In this document: in pieces, positions 24,405-31,797 of the stretch | Layout: the number at the start of each line of letters is the position of its first letter | How positions within the stretch are numbered: position 1 is the stretch's first letter | NCBI GenBank assembly: GCA_910584385.1 | Contig: CAJUAK010000012.1 | Coordinates: 1 to 55,016, forward strand | Reading direction: 5' to 3' | Length of the DNA stretch: 55,016 bases | Origin: an uncultured Alphaproteobacteria bacterium | GTDB lineage: Bacteria; Pseudomonadota; Alphaproteobacteria; RF32; CAG-239 | The notes under the pieces: model-generated | What the model was told of the DNA's origin: nothing | Database searches by the model: none | What the model saw: only the letters and a program-made list of their open reading frames with translations | Program-made: the position numbers and the translations under genes

Positions 24405-24857
24405 ATGAGGAAGAAGATTTATCTGCCGAGAAGCGCTGAAGAATTAAAAAAACTAAGTCACCAGAGACAAGCTGATCTATGGGTGCGGTATCATAACAGT
24501 CCTTATGAGCGGCAGTTTCGCGCGCTGTGGCATTATATCGCCTGTGAAAATGCCAATCTCAAGATTGAACGCAAACACCTGACTAAGCTGGAAAAATACT
24601 CCGAAAACCCCGATGAGTGTATGGTTAAGGTTTATAAGACCAAATACAATCTGCATCCCGGCACCGAAATCATTAAGACCTACCTTGGCCAGCAGTATAA
24701 GGTTACTATCGCGGAAATTAATGATTTTATTTACAACGGACAGCATTATAAAACTCTGTCCGCTATAGCCAAAGAAATCTGCGGCATAAAGGTCTCTGGC
24801 TATGACTTCTTCGGATTAAATAACAAACGGGTATTAAAGGGGGCGGCTCATGGTTAG
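24405..24857 (+). CDS. DUF2924 protein, recombinase partner
   Basis: A 150-residue basic protein. The central segment HPGTEIIKTYLGQQYKVTIA, then FIYNGQHYKTLSAIAKEICG and a final GYDFFGL match the DUF2924 pattern (RxYxGxxYxVxV, GxxYxSLSxIAxxITG, FFGL). DUF2924 genes typically precede large serine recombinases and their products may be DNA-binding accessory or directionality factors. AAGGAG is seven bases upstream; the gene overlaps the recombinase start by eight bases. Confidence 0.8.
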   Translation: MRKKIYLPRSAEELKKLSHQRQADLWVRYHNSPYERQFRALWHYIACENANLKIERKHLTKLEKYSENPDECMVKVYKTKYNLHPGTEIIKTYLGQQYKVTIAEINDFIYNGQHYKTLSAIAKEICGIKVSGYDFFGLNNKRVLKGAAHG

Positions 24858-26484
24858 AATAAACTGTGCGGTCTATGTTCGCAAATCTACCGAAAAAGGC
24901 TTAGAGCTTGAGTTTAACTCGCTGCATAATCAGGAAGACGCCTGTCGCAGTTACATTATGTCTCAAGCCTTTAATAACTGGGAATATTTAAAAACCTATA
25001 CCGACGGCGGCATTTCCGGCGGCACAATGGAACGCCCGGCTTTAAAACAAATGCTTGAAGACATCCGCCGAGGATTAGTTCAAACGGTAGTGGTTTACAA
25101 AGTTGACCGTTTGTCACGTTCAATAATGGACTTCCACAATATGATGAAAGAATTTGATAAATATGGCTGCAGTTTTGTTTCGATCACACAGGCATTTGAT
25201 ACCTCAACCTCCATGGGCAAGCTGACCTTAAATATGCTGCTGTCCTTTGCTCAATTCGAGCGAGAGGTATCTTCAGAGCGTGTCCGCGATAAAATCCGCG
25301 CCAGTAAAGCCAAAGGCTTATGGACGGGCGGCGTTCCCAAACTTGGTTATGATATTAAAGACAAAAAACTGGTCATTAATCCCGTCGAGGCCGAACAGGT
25401 ACACAGCATTTTTGAAGGCTATTTACAATGCGGCTCTCTGGCCGAACTTGAAAAATTTGCTGAAATTAAAGGTTTCAAACATAAAAGCTGGATAACCAAT
25501 AAGGGGGAACAGAGAGGCGGCAAACCTTTTAAAATATCCGCGCTCCACCGCTTGCTGCATGAAAAATTATACCTCGGCATGATTGAGAATAAACGCACTG
25601 GACAAGCATTTAAAGGACAGCATGAGGCCATCATATCAAAAGAATTATGGGAAAAGGTACAGGCCAAGCTCAAAGAAAATGACAATTGCGGCAATCATAC
25701 AAGGAACAGAAATAATAATCTGCTGACTGGAAAATTGTTTGATGCCAATGGCACAATTTTTACCAATCAAGCCAACAGCAAAAAGAAAGCTACCAAACGA
25801 CATTACTATTCTATTAAGGGTTTGTTCCTACCCACGGAGCAAATTGATAAGCTCGCCAAAGATGCCATTATTGAGATTCTTAACGGCAATCTCAATGGCT
25901 TAAACAAAGACAGCGCAATGGCTTTAAAACTGATAAACTTCAACGATATGGACTATTTCGCGCAACGCAATTTTATCCGCAACTTCATCAATAAAATCAT
26001 CTATCAAAAAAATCGCCTGACCTTCTTCTTTAATACCGATCCGATAATCCTCTCGGCCTATACCGGCGATTCGCTAAACGAAAATAATAACTCGCTGGAG
26101 TTTATTACCGACAATGCCAACAACCAAATCATCTATGAAAAACAGGTGGTCATCAACCGAGGGCTGTCAAGCAATGTCTACAACGCCGGAAAGGTCGGAC
26201 TGATGAGTGTCAATGACAACAATCGCCTGATCGTCAGAGCCTTTGCCTATGCATGGAAATTTAAGAAACTATATGAAAAAGGCATCCGGATGGAAGACAT
26301 CATGAAACAGGAGAAAATGACCAAGCGTACAATTTACAAATATCTCAACCTTGCTTATCTCTCGCCAAGAATAGTCAATCAACTTCTCTCCGGAACCCTA
26401 ACCATCAATCTACAAACTCTCTTCGATATCGCCTCTAAAAACCTAAGCTTCGAAGAGCAGGAAAATAATTGTTATACTAAATAG
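24850..26484 (+). CDS. Large serine recombinase (integrase)
   Basis: A 544-residue site-specific recombinase. Catalytic domain: VYVRKSTE with Ser13, DGGISGGTMERPALKQML, VYKVDRLSRS, and LLSFAQFEREVSSERVRDKI leading into the long helix. A recombinase DNA-binding domain follows (roughly 165-280). The usual cysteine zinc ribbon is replaced by a cysteine-free segment (LTGKLFDANGTIF). A helix-turn-helix-like end is at 475-530. It presumably integrates and excises this element. Serine integrases generally leave very short core duplications, so the 200-bp repeats at tRNA-Ser are unusual for it. It ends convergently with the DUF4238 gene, overlapping by eight bases. Confidence 0.92.
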   Translation: MVRINCAVYVRKSTEKGLELEFNSLHNQEDACRSYIMSQAFNNWEYLKTYTDGGISGGTMERPALKQMLEDIRRGLVQTVVVYKVDRLSRSIMDFHNMMKEFDKYGCSFVSITQAFDTSTSMGKLTLNMLLSFAQFEREVSSERVRDKIRASKAKGLWTGGVPKLGYDIKDKKLVINPVEAEQVHSIFEGYLQCGSLAELEKFAEIKGFKHKSWITNKGEQRGGKPFKISALHRLLHEKLYLGMIENKRTGQAFKGQHEAIISKELWEKVQAKLKENDNCGNHTRNRNNNLLTGKLFDANGTIFTNQANSKKKATKRHYYSIKGLFLPTEQIDKLAKDAIIEILNGNLNGLNKDSAMALKLINFNDMDYFAQRNFIRNFINKIIYQKNRLTFFFNTDPIILSAYTGDSLNENNNSLEFITDNANNQIIYEKQVVINRGLSSNVYNAGKVGLMSVNDNNRLIVRAFAYAWKFKKLYEKGIRMEDIMKQEKMTKRTIYKYLNLAYLSPRIVNQLLSGTLTINLQTLFDIASKNLSFEEQENNCYTK

Positions 26485-27646
26485 GAGTAATATACTTTTT
26501 TACAATGTTTTCAGATGTCGTATATATATACCTATTGGCATCATGTAAAATTAATTTGTTCCAATAATCAACTTCATCCATAGATGTTAACTTAACTTCT
26601 GACAAATCTTTATCATAATTTTTATGTAAAAAATTTTTTGAACATAATATCGCTAACTTAGGAGATAATGGAAAGTATATTTCAAACTCACCATCTTGCA
26701 AAGCCCTTTTTCCAGCTATAGAAGAGTAGGGATTAACCGCAGGGTTGTCTGAGGTAATAAAATTCATTTCTGTTTCATTTTTGATTAAAATAAGTTTAAA
26801 ATCATCTTGAATTAATTTATCTAATATATTTAAAGTTTGATAGTGAATAATTAAGAACATTACATTCTCGGAATTAACTCCATTTGCTTTTTCGATTGTA
26901 TTTAATCTTTTACGAGTTTCTTCAGGCAGGCCCCAAAATCCGATTATTTTTTCAGTTCTAAAATATTGTATAAGTATATAATGCCATAAATCATAATAAC
27001 CATTTGGTTCAATTTTCATTTCTTTTAACTTTATAAGATCTTCTAAAATTTCTTGATCATCTTGTTTTATTTCTTTCAATTCTTCAGCCACAGATAAATG
27101 AGCTTTTTTTGCAAGAAGCGAATAAATAAATTGAGTTATCTTTAATGCCAAATATAAAAAAGGACCTTCAGCAGGTTGTAAAGGTAAATTAATATGTTTT
27201 TGTTCTAAAATATCGATATAAATTTTATAAAAATCATTCTCATATAAAGAGAATAACAATTCCTGATTTCGGGATATTTCTTCGTTTATCAAAGATTTTA
27301 TCTCTCTATCTAATATTTCTTGACATTCTTTATTCGATGTTTTTATGGAAAACAAATTAGCAAGCTCATCATTAAGAAAGCAAACTAAGGTAGATAAATA
27401 TGTTTGTGCCATAGAATTATCTACAGATAATTTTAAAGTCTTTCTAAACCACTCAATATCATTATTGCTTATTTTCTCTGTAATAGTATACAAATTTGTT
27501 TTGAATGCAATCGATTTTAAATCTTTAGTTCTGTAACATTTGTTATTTTTCTTGTCTCCTAAATATATATTATTAGAGATATCTAGAAAGGACTTCAAAT
27601 AAAATTGAGGAACAAAGTGATTATCCTTAGTATTACACAAATGCAT
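26477..27646 (-). CDS. DUF4238-family protein
   Basis: About 389 residues. N-terminal KDNHFVPQFYLKSFLD and later FITSDNPAVNPY and EIYFPLSPKLAILCS are the DUF4238 signature. The family is of unknown biochemistry and often appears singly in variable genome islands, so a defence or toxin role is possible. The open frame extends to 27718 but that part lies in the 200-bp repeat; the ATG at 27646 follows GAGAGGAAA and makes the usual N terminus. It is transcribed from the promoter inside the right repeat, directly downstream of tRNA-Ser. Base composition is AT rich compared with the recombinase. Confidence 0.8.
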   Translation of the reverse strand: MHLCNTKDNHFVPQFYLKSFLDISNNIYLGDKKNNKCYRTKDLKSIAFKTNLYTITEKISNNDIEWFRKTLKLSVDNSMAQTYLSTLVCFLNDELANLFSIKTSNKECQEILDREIKSLINEEISRNQELLFSLYENDFYKIYIDILEQKHINLPLQPAEGPFLYLALKITQFIYSLLAKKAHLSVAEELKEIKQDDQEILEDLIKLKEMKIEPNGYYDLWHYILIQYFRTEKIIGFWGLPEETRKRLNTIEKANGVNSENVMFLIIHYQTLNILDKLIQDDFKLILIKNETEMNFITSDNPAVNPYSSIAGKRALQDGEFEIYFPLSPKLAILCSKNFLHKNYDKDLSEVKLTSMDEVDYWNKLILHDANRYIYTTSENIVKKYITPI

Positions 27647-27734
27647 ATTTGTTATTTCCTCTCGCTGAAGTGACTTTGCAAAAATCAGCAATGTATGTAA
27701 GTGCCGGAAATTTTGCATTTTCCAACATAAAACG

Positions 27735-27764
27735 AGCTTACCATAGTCATTTCAGCAATGTCAA
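27735..27764 (-). promoter_or_regulatory. Promoter of the DUF4238 gene
   Basis: TTGACA (27759-27764), 18-bp spacer, TAAGCT (27735-27740) on the minus strand. GTCATTTCAGC lies in the spacer and its inverse GCTGAAGTGAC lies next to the ribosome binding site (27664-27674). Confidence 0.65.
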
Positions 27765-27797
27765 CCGCTCGCAAAGCCCGTGTTTCCGCCGCATACG

Positions 27798-27827
27798 AAA
27801 AAAGACGCTGTTTTCAAGCGTCTTTTT
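27798..27827. terminator. Terminator of tRNA-Ser
   Basis: AAAAAAGACGCT pairs with AGCGTCTTTTT around a short loop, right after the tRNA 3' end; flanking A and T runs make it bidirectional. Confidence 0.8.
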
Positions 27828-27835
27828 AATCAAAA

Positions 27836-27927
27836 TGGCGGAGAGATAGGGATTCGAACCCTAGGTACCCATCACTGAGCACAATTGATTTCGAGTCAAC
27901 CGCATTCGACCACTCTGCCATCTCTCC
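27836..27927 (-). tRNA. tRNA-Ser (anticodon CGA)
   Basis: A 92-base tRNA with encoded CCA. Acceptor stem GGAGAGA/TCTCTCC, discriminator G, D-arm GGCAGAGTGGTCGAATGC, anticodon loop CTCGAAA (anticodon CGA, codon UCG), the long variable arm typical of serine tRNA, and T-arm with GGTTCGAATCC. Its 3' part is duplicated at 11654-11672, identifying it as the integration target of the 16-kb element. Confidence 0.95.
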
Positions 27928-27938
27928 ATATGGATTTA

Positions 27939-27968
27939 GTATTAACGGAGAGTAACTCTAAATGTCAA
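27939..27968 (-). promoter_or_regulatory. Promoter of tRNA-Ser
   Basis: TTGACA (27963-27968), 18-bp spacer, TAATAC (27939-27944) on the minus strand, placing the transcript start a few bases before the tRNA. Confidence 0.7.
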
Positions 27969-27992
27969 CAGTTATTTTCATTTGCCTAAAGC

Positions 27993-28018
27993 AAAAATCC
28001 CCGGCATTGCCGGGGATT
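27993..28018 (-). terminator. Terminator of the acidic orphan gene
   Basis: AATCCCCGGC/GCCGGGGATT stem with a 3-base loop and TTTTT on the minus strand, three bases after the stop codon. Confidence 0.85.
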
Positions 28019-28021
28019 TAT

Positions 28022-29272
28022 TTAGCGGGCTTTATCCGCATAATGTTTCATAATCGTATAAGCCGCATTAATTTGATCGTTTTTCCTCGCTGAAGAAATT
28101 CGCTCGCCGGCTCCGATTTCCTTCAAAGTTTCCTGTTTCCGGTCATCTGCCGTTTTGCCGTCATAAGGCTTGCCATCTTTAATATAAGTTGTAATCAATC
28201 CTCTATAAGCGCCGGCAGCTTTCTCCTGCACATCAAAATATTTCGCCAAAGGATTATCCTTATAGGTGCCATCCTCATTCTTAATATTGGGCTTAACATT
28301 TTCATTATAATATTTTTCAGCCTCTCTTTTTTCGGCACTCTCTGCTGCCTTTCCGGCAGCGGCTTCCTTTAATTTCTGATATTCGGAGAAAATAGTCTTG
28401 CCGGAAGCATTATCTGTCTCATCTGCCTCATTTGAAGTAACCTTATACATCGTTGTATCTTGTCCAAGCGCACGGGCAGCATCAATCAAAGCCTTCTTGG
28501 ATTTTTCCTGAGCGCTGGTCAAATTCTCTAAGGTCTGAAACTTTTTATATTCATTCAAAATTTCTTCCGTATTATAGCCCTCGGCACCGCCATTTGCTTT
28601 GCTGGCTTCCAATTGCTCCGTCAAATTCTGAAACTTTCCTTCAGAATCAACAACCTTCATGCCCAAATCTTTAGCGGCTATAACCATCATCGCTGCCATT
28701 TCCGGGGTTTTAATCTGGCTTAAATCAATTCTTTCAAATTTTCCAACTTCTTTGCGTTCTTTCAATACGCCATAGATAAAACGATAATCGTTACTCTGAA
28801 TTTTTACTTTATCCGGATTATGAGTGCTGTTTTCTTCTCCGCCGATTTCAGGCCCTTCATACTGAACAGCACTGTTTCCGTCAGCGGATTTATAAATGTA
28901 ATCCTTGCCATTTTCGGCAACCTGCCCCTCGCCGCCTTTTGTCGGATCTGCTGCTTTTAATTTTTCATCAATCGGTTTCATCCAGGGGTGAAGTTCTTTC
29001 TTTTCACCCTCGTCAATGTTGCCTTCATCCACGGTTAATGTTGCACCCGTATCTTCTTTTGTTTCACCACCTTGATTAACCTCAATATCTTCTTTTTCTT
29101 CTTCCGCGCGTTCTTCTTTCCGGTCTTTTTCTTCTTCATATTCAGTCCGGTTAAAGGAGGAATAAAGAGTTTTTAATGCATCATCATTTATATCTGCAAC
29201 AGACTTTCCGTGCTTTGTTTGAAGATATTCTTTAAACAATTCGTCATTCTTAATTTCATCCAACTCAGCCAT
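28022..29272 (-). CDS. Acidic, low-complexity orphan protein, possible effector
   Basis: A 416-residue soluble protein I do not recognise. Residues 45-115 are extremely charged and low in complexity (EEEKDRKEERAEEEKEDIEV). Residues 160-215 form a compact segment YRFIYGVLKERKEVGKFERI then KTPEMAAMMVIAAKDLGMKV, resembling the small LPD-type domains found in large polyvalent proteins of mobile elements and in some secreted effectors. The C-terminal half is helical with many Lys, Glu and Ala. There is no signal peptide or membrane segment. It is a single-gene unit with near-consensus promoter, a palindrome over its -35 and a strong terminator, lying next to tRNA-Ser. GGGAGA precedes the ATG. A type IV or other secreted-effector role is only a suggestion. 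Confidence 0.65.
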   Translation of the reverse strand: MAELDEIKNDELFKEYLQTKHGKSVADINDDALKTLYSSFNRTEYEEEKDRKEERAEEEKEDIEVNQGGETKEDTGATLTVDEGNIDEGEKKELHPWMKPIDEKLKAADPTKGGEGQVAENGKDYIYKSADGNSAVQYEGPEIGGEENSTHNPDKVKIQSNDYRFIYGVLKERKEVGKFERIDLSQIKTPEMAAMMVIAAKDLGMKVVDSEGKFQNLTEQLEASKANGGAEGYNTEEILNEYKKFQTLENLTSAQEKSKKALIDAARALGQDTTMYKVTSNEADETDNASGKTIFSEYQKLKEAAAGKAAESAEKREAEKYYNENVKPNIKNEDGTYKDNPLAKYFDVQEKAAGAYRGLITTYIKDGKPYDGKTADDRKQETLKEIGAGERISSARKNDQINAAYTIMKHYADKAR

Positions 29273-29307
29273 ATCCGGTCTCCCGTAAAAATTTATTTGT
29301 TATTATG

Positions 29308-29343
29308 ATAATAACACAAAAAAAATGTTTTGTCCAACATTTT
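29308..29343 (-). promoter_or_regulatory. Promoter with overlapping palindromic operator
   Basis: TGGACA (29331-29336), 17-bp spacer, TATTAT (29308-29313) on the minus strand. A perfect inverted repeat AAAATGTT-TTGTCC-AACATTTT (29322-29343) covers the -35 hexamer, the position of a repressor site. Confidence 0.6.
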
Positions 29344-29393
29344 GTCATTAAACAAAATTCTAATAGAAATAAAATAAAAGAAATAAGTTTAAA

Positions 29394-30107
29394 TTACATT
29401 AAAGAAGCTAAATCTTTAAGAGAAACCGCGGCTAAATAAGGGTTGCAGTTTTTTTCTTCTCCCAAAGAATATGGCCCCGCCGGCAAACCTTGTTCCAAAT
29501 TTCGCTGCGCCTTTTGCAAATAAGCCTCAAGCGCCGGGGTTTGCCCCAAAACGCCCAAAGCAACATCTGCTCCGGAAAATGTATATTCATGCCCGGGATA
29601 AAACAGAACATCATCCGGAAGCTTTTTTATCTTCTGCAAAGCCGTAAACATCTCGCTGACGCTTCCTTCAAACAAACCGCCGACACAAAGGTTAAACAAT
29701 GTGTCTCCCGTAAACAAAGCCTTGTCTTTGGCAAAATAATAAAGGATATGCCCTTGCGTATGCGCGGAAACATCTATAATCTCAGCCACAGATTCGCCAA
29801 GTTCAAATATGCCGCCGTCAGACACACCGATATCAAAACCCGGAATTCTTGCTTCATCGGCAACATTGCCGACAATTTTCAGGCCATAGAGTTCTTTTAA
29901 TTCCAGATTGCCTTCCACATGGTCAAAATGATGGTGCGTATTGAGAACATAAGAAGGACGGATGCCAAGCGCCTCACACTTTTTTACAACCGGTGCCGCC
30001 TCCGAAGGGTCTACCACAGCAGAAATCCGCGTTGCTTCGTCAATCAGAATATAAGCATAATTGTCCATTTTGCCGGCACGGCATAAAACCGTATAAATTT
30101 TAAGCAT
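29394..30107 (-). CDS. Metallo-beta-lactamase-fold hydrolase, glyoxalase II-like
   Basis: A 237-residue protein with the zinc ligands of hydroxyacylglutathione hydrolase: THHHFDH (residues 57-63), AHTQGHI, FTGDTLF (bridging Asp) and PGHEYT. The family hydrolyses S-D-lactoylglutathione to lactate in methylglyoxal detoxification. It is slightly short (usual 250-255) and its C terminus lacks the full glutathione-binding helices, so the thioester substrate is not certain. The ATG overlaps the HD-GYP stop (TAATG) and its ribosome binding site GAGGAG lies within the last codons of that gene, implying translational coupling. Confidence 0.85.
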   Translation of the reverse strand: MLKIYTVLCRAGKMDNYAYILIDEATRISAVVDPSEAAPVVKKCEALGIRPSYVLNTHHHFDHVEGNLELKELYGLKIVGNVADEARIPGFDIGVSDGGIFELGESVAEIIDVSAHTQGHILYYFAKDKALFTGDTLFNLCVGGLFEGSVSEMFTALQKIKKLPDDVLFYPGHEYTFSGADVALGVLGQTPALEAYLQKAQRNLEQGLPAGPYSLGEEKNCNPYLAAVSLKDLASLM

Positions 30108-31783
30108 TATAAATACTCCTCGGGAATAATTTCATCGATTTGGTCAGAATTTATATATTGCTCCGCATAGTCCTGGTAAACCCCGCTTTGAATAAATACT
30201 TTGTATAAATCAGGATCGATATGCCCGTTATTTTTCATTTCCTGCATAATTTTCAAAACTTCTGAAAGTTTTTTAGGTTCTTTATACGGACGGTCATTCG
30301 CCGTCAAAGCTTCAAAAATATCGGCAATTGCCATAATCTTGGCCGGAACGGACATTTCATCTCCGGTTAACCCGTTGGGATATCCCTTGCCGTCAACCCT
30401 TTCATGGTGTGCGCCGGCATATTCCACTACTTTTGAAAGCTCTGCGGGAAAAGGAAGCGCTTTAAGCATGTCAATTGTTACCACGATATGCTCATTTATC
30501 TTCTCTCTTTCTTCCTTATTAATCGTACCCTGAGGCACTTGCAAATTATAAATTTCCCCAAGATTATACATGCCAAACAAATGCTCCGGGCGGTTTTGCA
30601 AAACGCTTTCCCATCCGGGCTGCATATATGCTTCCGGATCTGCAACGGCATCCCGCTCTGCCCAAGACAAACCCAGCATCCGGTTAAAATAGCGCATATA
30701 CTGGTTTGTAGAAATCTTTTTCAAACGGGAAATATCTGAATTCTGAAGAGGGATATCCCCTGTGTTGCAGCGGGCGACAAAAGAAAAATCATCCTCCAGC
30801 TGATATACTTTTTTTGCAAATTCCTGCTGGAGCTTTTCTTTATCTGCAACATTAGCCAAACGCTTTTGCAGATATTCAATATGCGCATCACGGCGCAATA
30901 TTTCAAACCTGTCCCGGATTTCATGTATACGGTTATAAATAGTTTCCAGCTTTGTTGCCTTGTCCACCACATATTCAGGCGTCGTTACCTTGCCGCAATC
31001 ATGCAGCCAGGATGCGATATGCAGGGCATACCAATCATCTTTGCTCATTTCAAAATTTTTAAGCTGTCCGATATCGCTTTGCACCGCAGCGGTTGCCAAC
31101 AAACGCGCAATAACGGGAACGCGCTGGCAATGGGCGCCTGTATAGGGAGATTTTGCATCAATCGCCCGGGCCAAAACCTCAATAAACGATTCTAAAAGCT
31201 GCCCGTATGATTCCTGCAAGCTCTGGTTTTCCAGAACCAACGCCAACAAAGCGCCGATGCTTTGCGCCTGCTTTTGCATCTGCGGCGTAAAGCTTATCAC
31301 TTTTCCTTTGGCATCGCGGGCATTAATCATTTGCAAAACACCGACAACTTTTTTTCGGCGCCCGACAAGAGGCAAGGAAAATAAAGAAACCGTGGAATAA
31401 TCAAACATCATGTCAAAGCTGCGGATTGGCGTCAAATCAAGGTCCGTATTCGCATAGACATCCGCCGTATTGACAATTTCCCGCCGCAATGCGGATAATG
31501 CTGCCGGAAAAGATTGTTTTCCATTCTGCGAAGATAAAACAGCCCCCTGAAAAATCGACCGGTTCTCCGTGCCGCTTTTTACAAGGTTAAGGCTTTCAAT
31601 AAAACTATATTCCAAATTTAAAAAATTATCTTCATTAAGGCCAAAAATAAAAACGCCGTCAGCATTCGTTATTTCCCGCAATAAAGCAACCGCCTGCTTT
31701 TCAACATCCGGAAAATCGTTTTCAATCACGGCATTATTAAGGTCTAAAAGGGCTGAAACAAAAGCTTCCGAAGCGAGTGGCAA
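30107..31783 (-). CDS. GAF / HD-GYP domain protein, predicted cyclic-di-GMP phosphodiesterase
   Basis: A 558-residue protein. Residues 15-185 are GAF-like (VVGVLQMINARDAKGKVI) and residues 200-545 an HD-GYP domain: AHCQRVPVIARLLA, the metal-binding LHDCGKVTTP, an insertion of about 110 residues, AGAHHERVDGKGYPNGL, and MAIADIFEALTANDRPY. HD-GYP proteins hydrolyse cyclic-di-GMP; the signature here is HHERVDGKGYP, with the GYP intact. The long insertion between HD and GYP parts is less usual. The start is a TTG with AGAGGGGAAAG upstream, 14 bases after the DUF2336 stop. The protein is cytoplasmic, and the GAF part presumably senses a ligand. Confidence 0.9.
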   Translation of the reverse strand: MPLASEAFVSALLDLNNAVIENDFPDVEKQAVALLREITNADGVFIFGLNEDNFLNLEYSFIESLNLVKSGTENRSIFQGAVLSSQNGKQSFPAALSALRREIVNTADVYANTDLDLTPIRSFDMMFDYSTVSLFSLPLVGRRKKVVGVLQMINARDAKGKVISFTPQMQKQAQSIGALLALVLENQSLQESYGQLLESFIEVLARAIDAKSPYTGAHCQRVPVIARLLATAAVQSDIGQLKNFEMSKDDWYALHIASWLHDCGKVTTPEYVVDKATKLETIYNRIHEIRDRFEILRRDAHIEYLQKRLANVADKEKLQQEFAKKVYQLEDDFSFVARCNTGDIPLQNSDISRLKKISTNQYMRYFNRMLGLSWAERDAVADPEAYMQPGWESVLQNRPEHLFGMYNLGEIYNLQVPQGTINKEEREKINEHIVVTIDMLKALPFPAELSKVVEYAGAHHERVDGKGYPNGLTGDEMSVPAKIMAIADIFEALTANDRPYKEPKKLSEVLKIMQEMKNNGHIDPDLYKVFIQSGVYQDYAEQYINSDQIDEIIPEEYL

Positions 31784-31797
31784 AACTTTCCCCTCTC

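Larger units (their letters stand above)
11473..27854. mobile_element. Integrated element at tRNA-Ser(CGA), 16.2 kb repeat to repeat
   Basis: Flanked by 200-bp direct repeats offset by 16,182 bases. It encodes a large serine recombinase with a DUF2924 partner, terminase large subunit, DUF5681 protein, ParB-methyltransferase fusion, XRE regulator and a set of accessory genes, but no capsid, portal, tail or replication genes that I can see. That makes it a satellite-like or decayed phage island rather than a complete prophage. The stretches 12.1-17.7 kb and 26.5-27.6 kb are visibly more AT rich than the phage-like core, marking them as separately acquired cargo. The exact crossover point within the repeats is not resolved. 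Confidence 0.85.
27655..27854. repeat. Right 200-bp direct repeat, at the intact tRNA-Ser
   Basis: Partner of 11473-11672. It spans the last 19 bases of tRNA-Ser, the terminator, a promoter, and the leader of the DUF4238 gene up to its ribosome binding site. The mismatches cluster in the leader and the terminator loop; the promoter block is invariant. Confidence 0.9.

Noticed and set aside
11473..27854. Complete prophage
   Set aside because: Terminase and recombinase are present, but no portal, capsid, tail, lysin or replication genes are visible.
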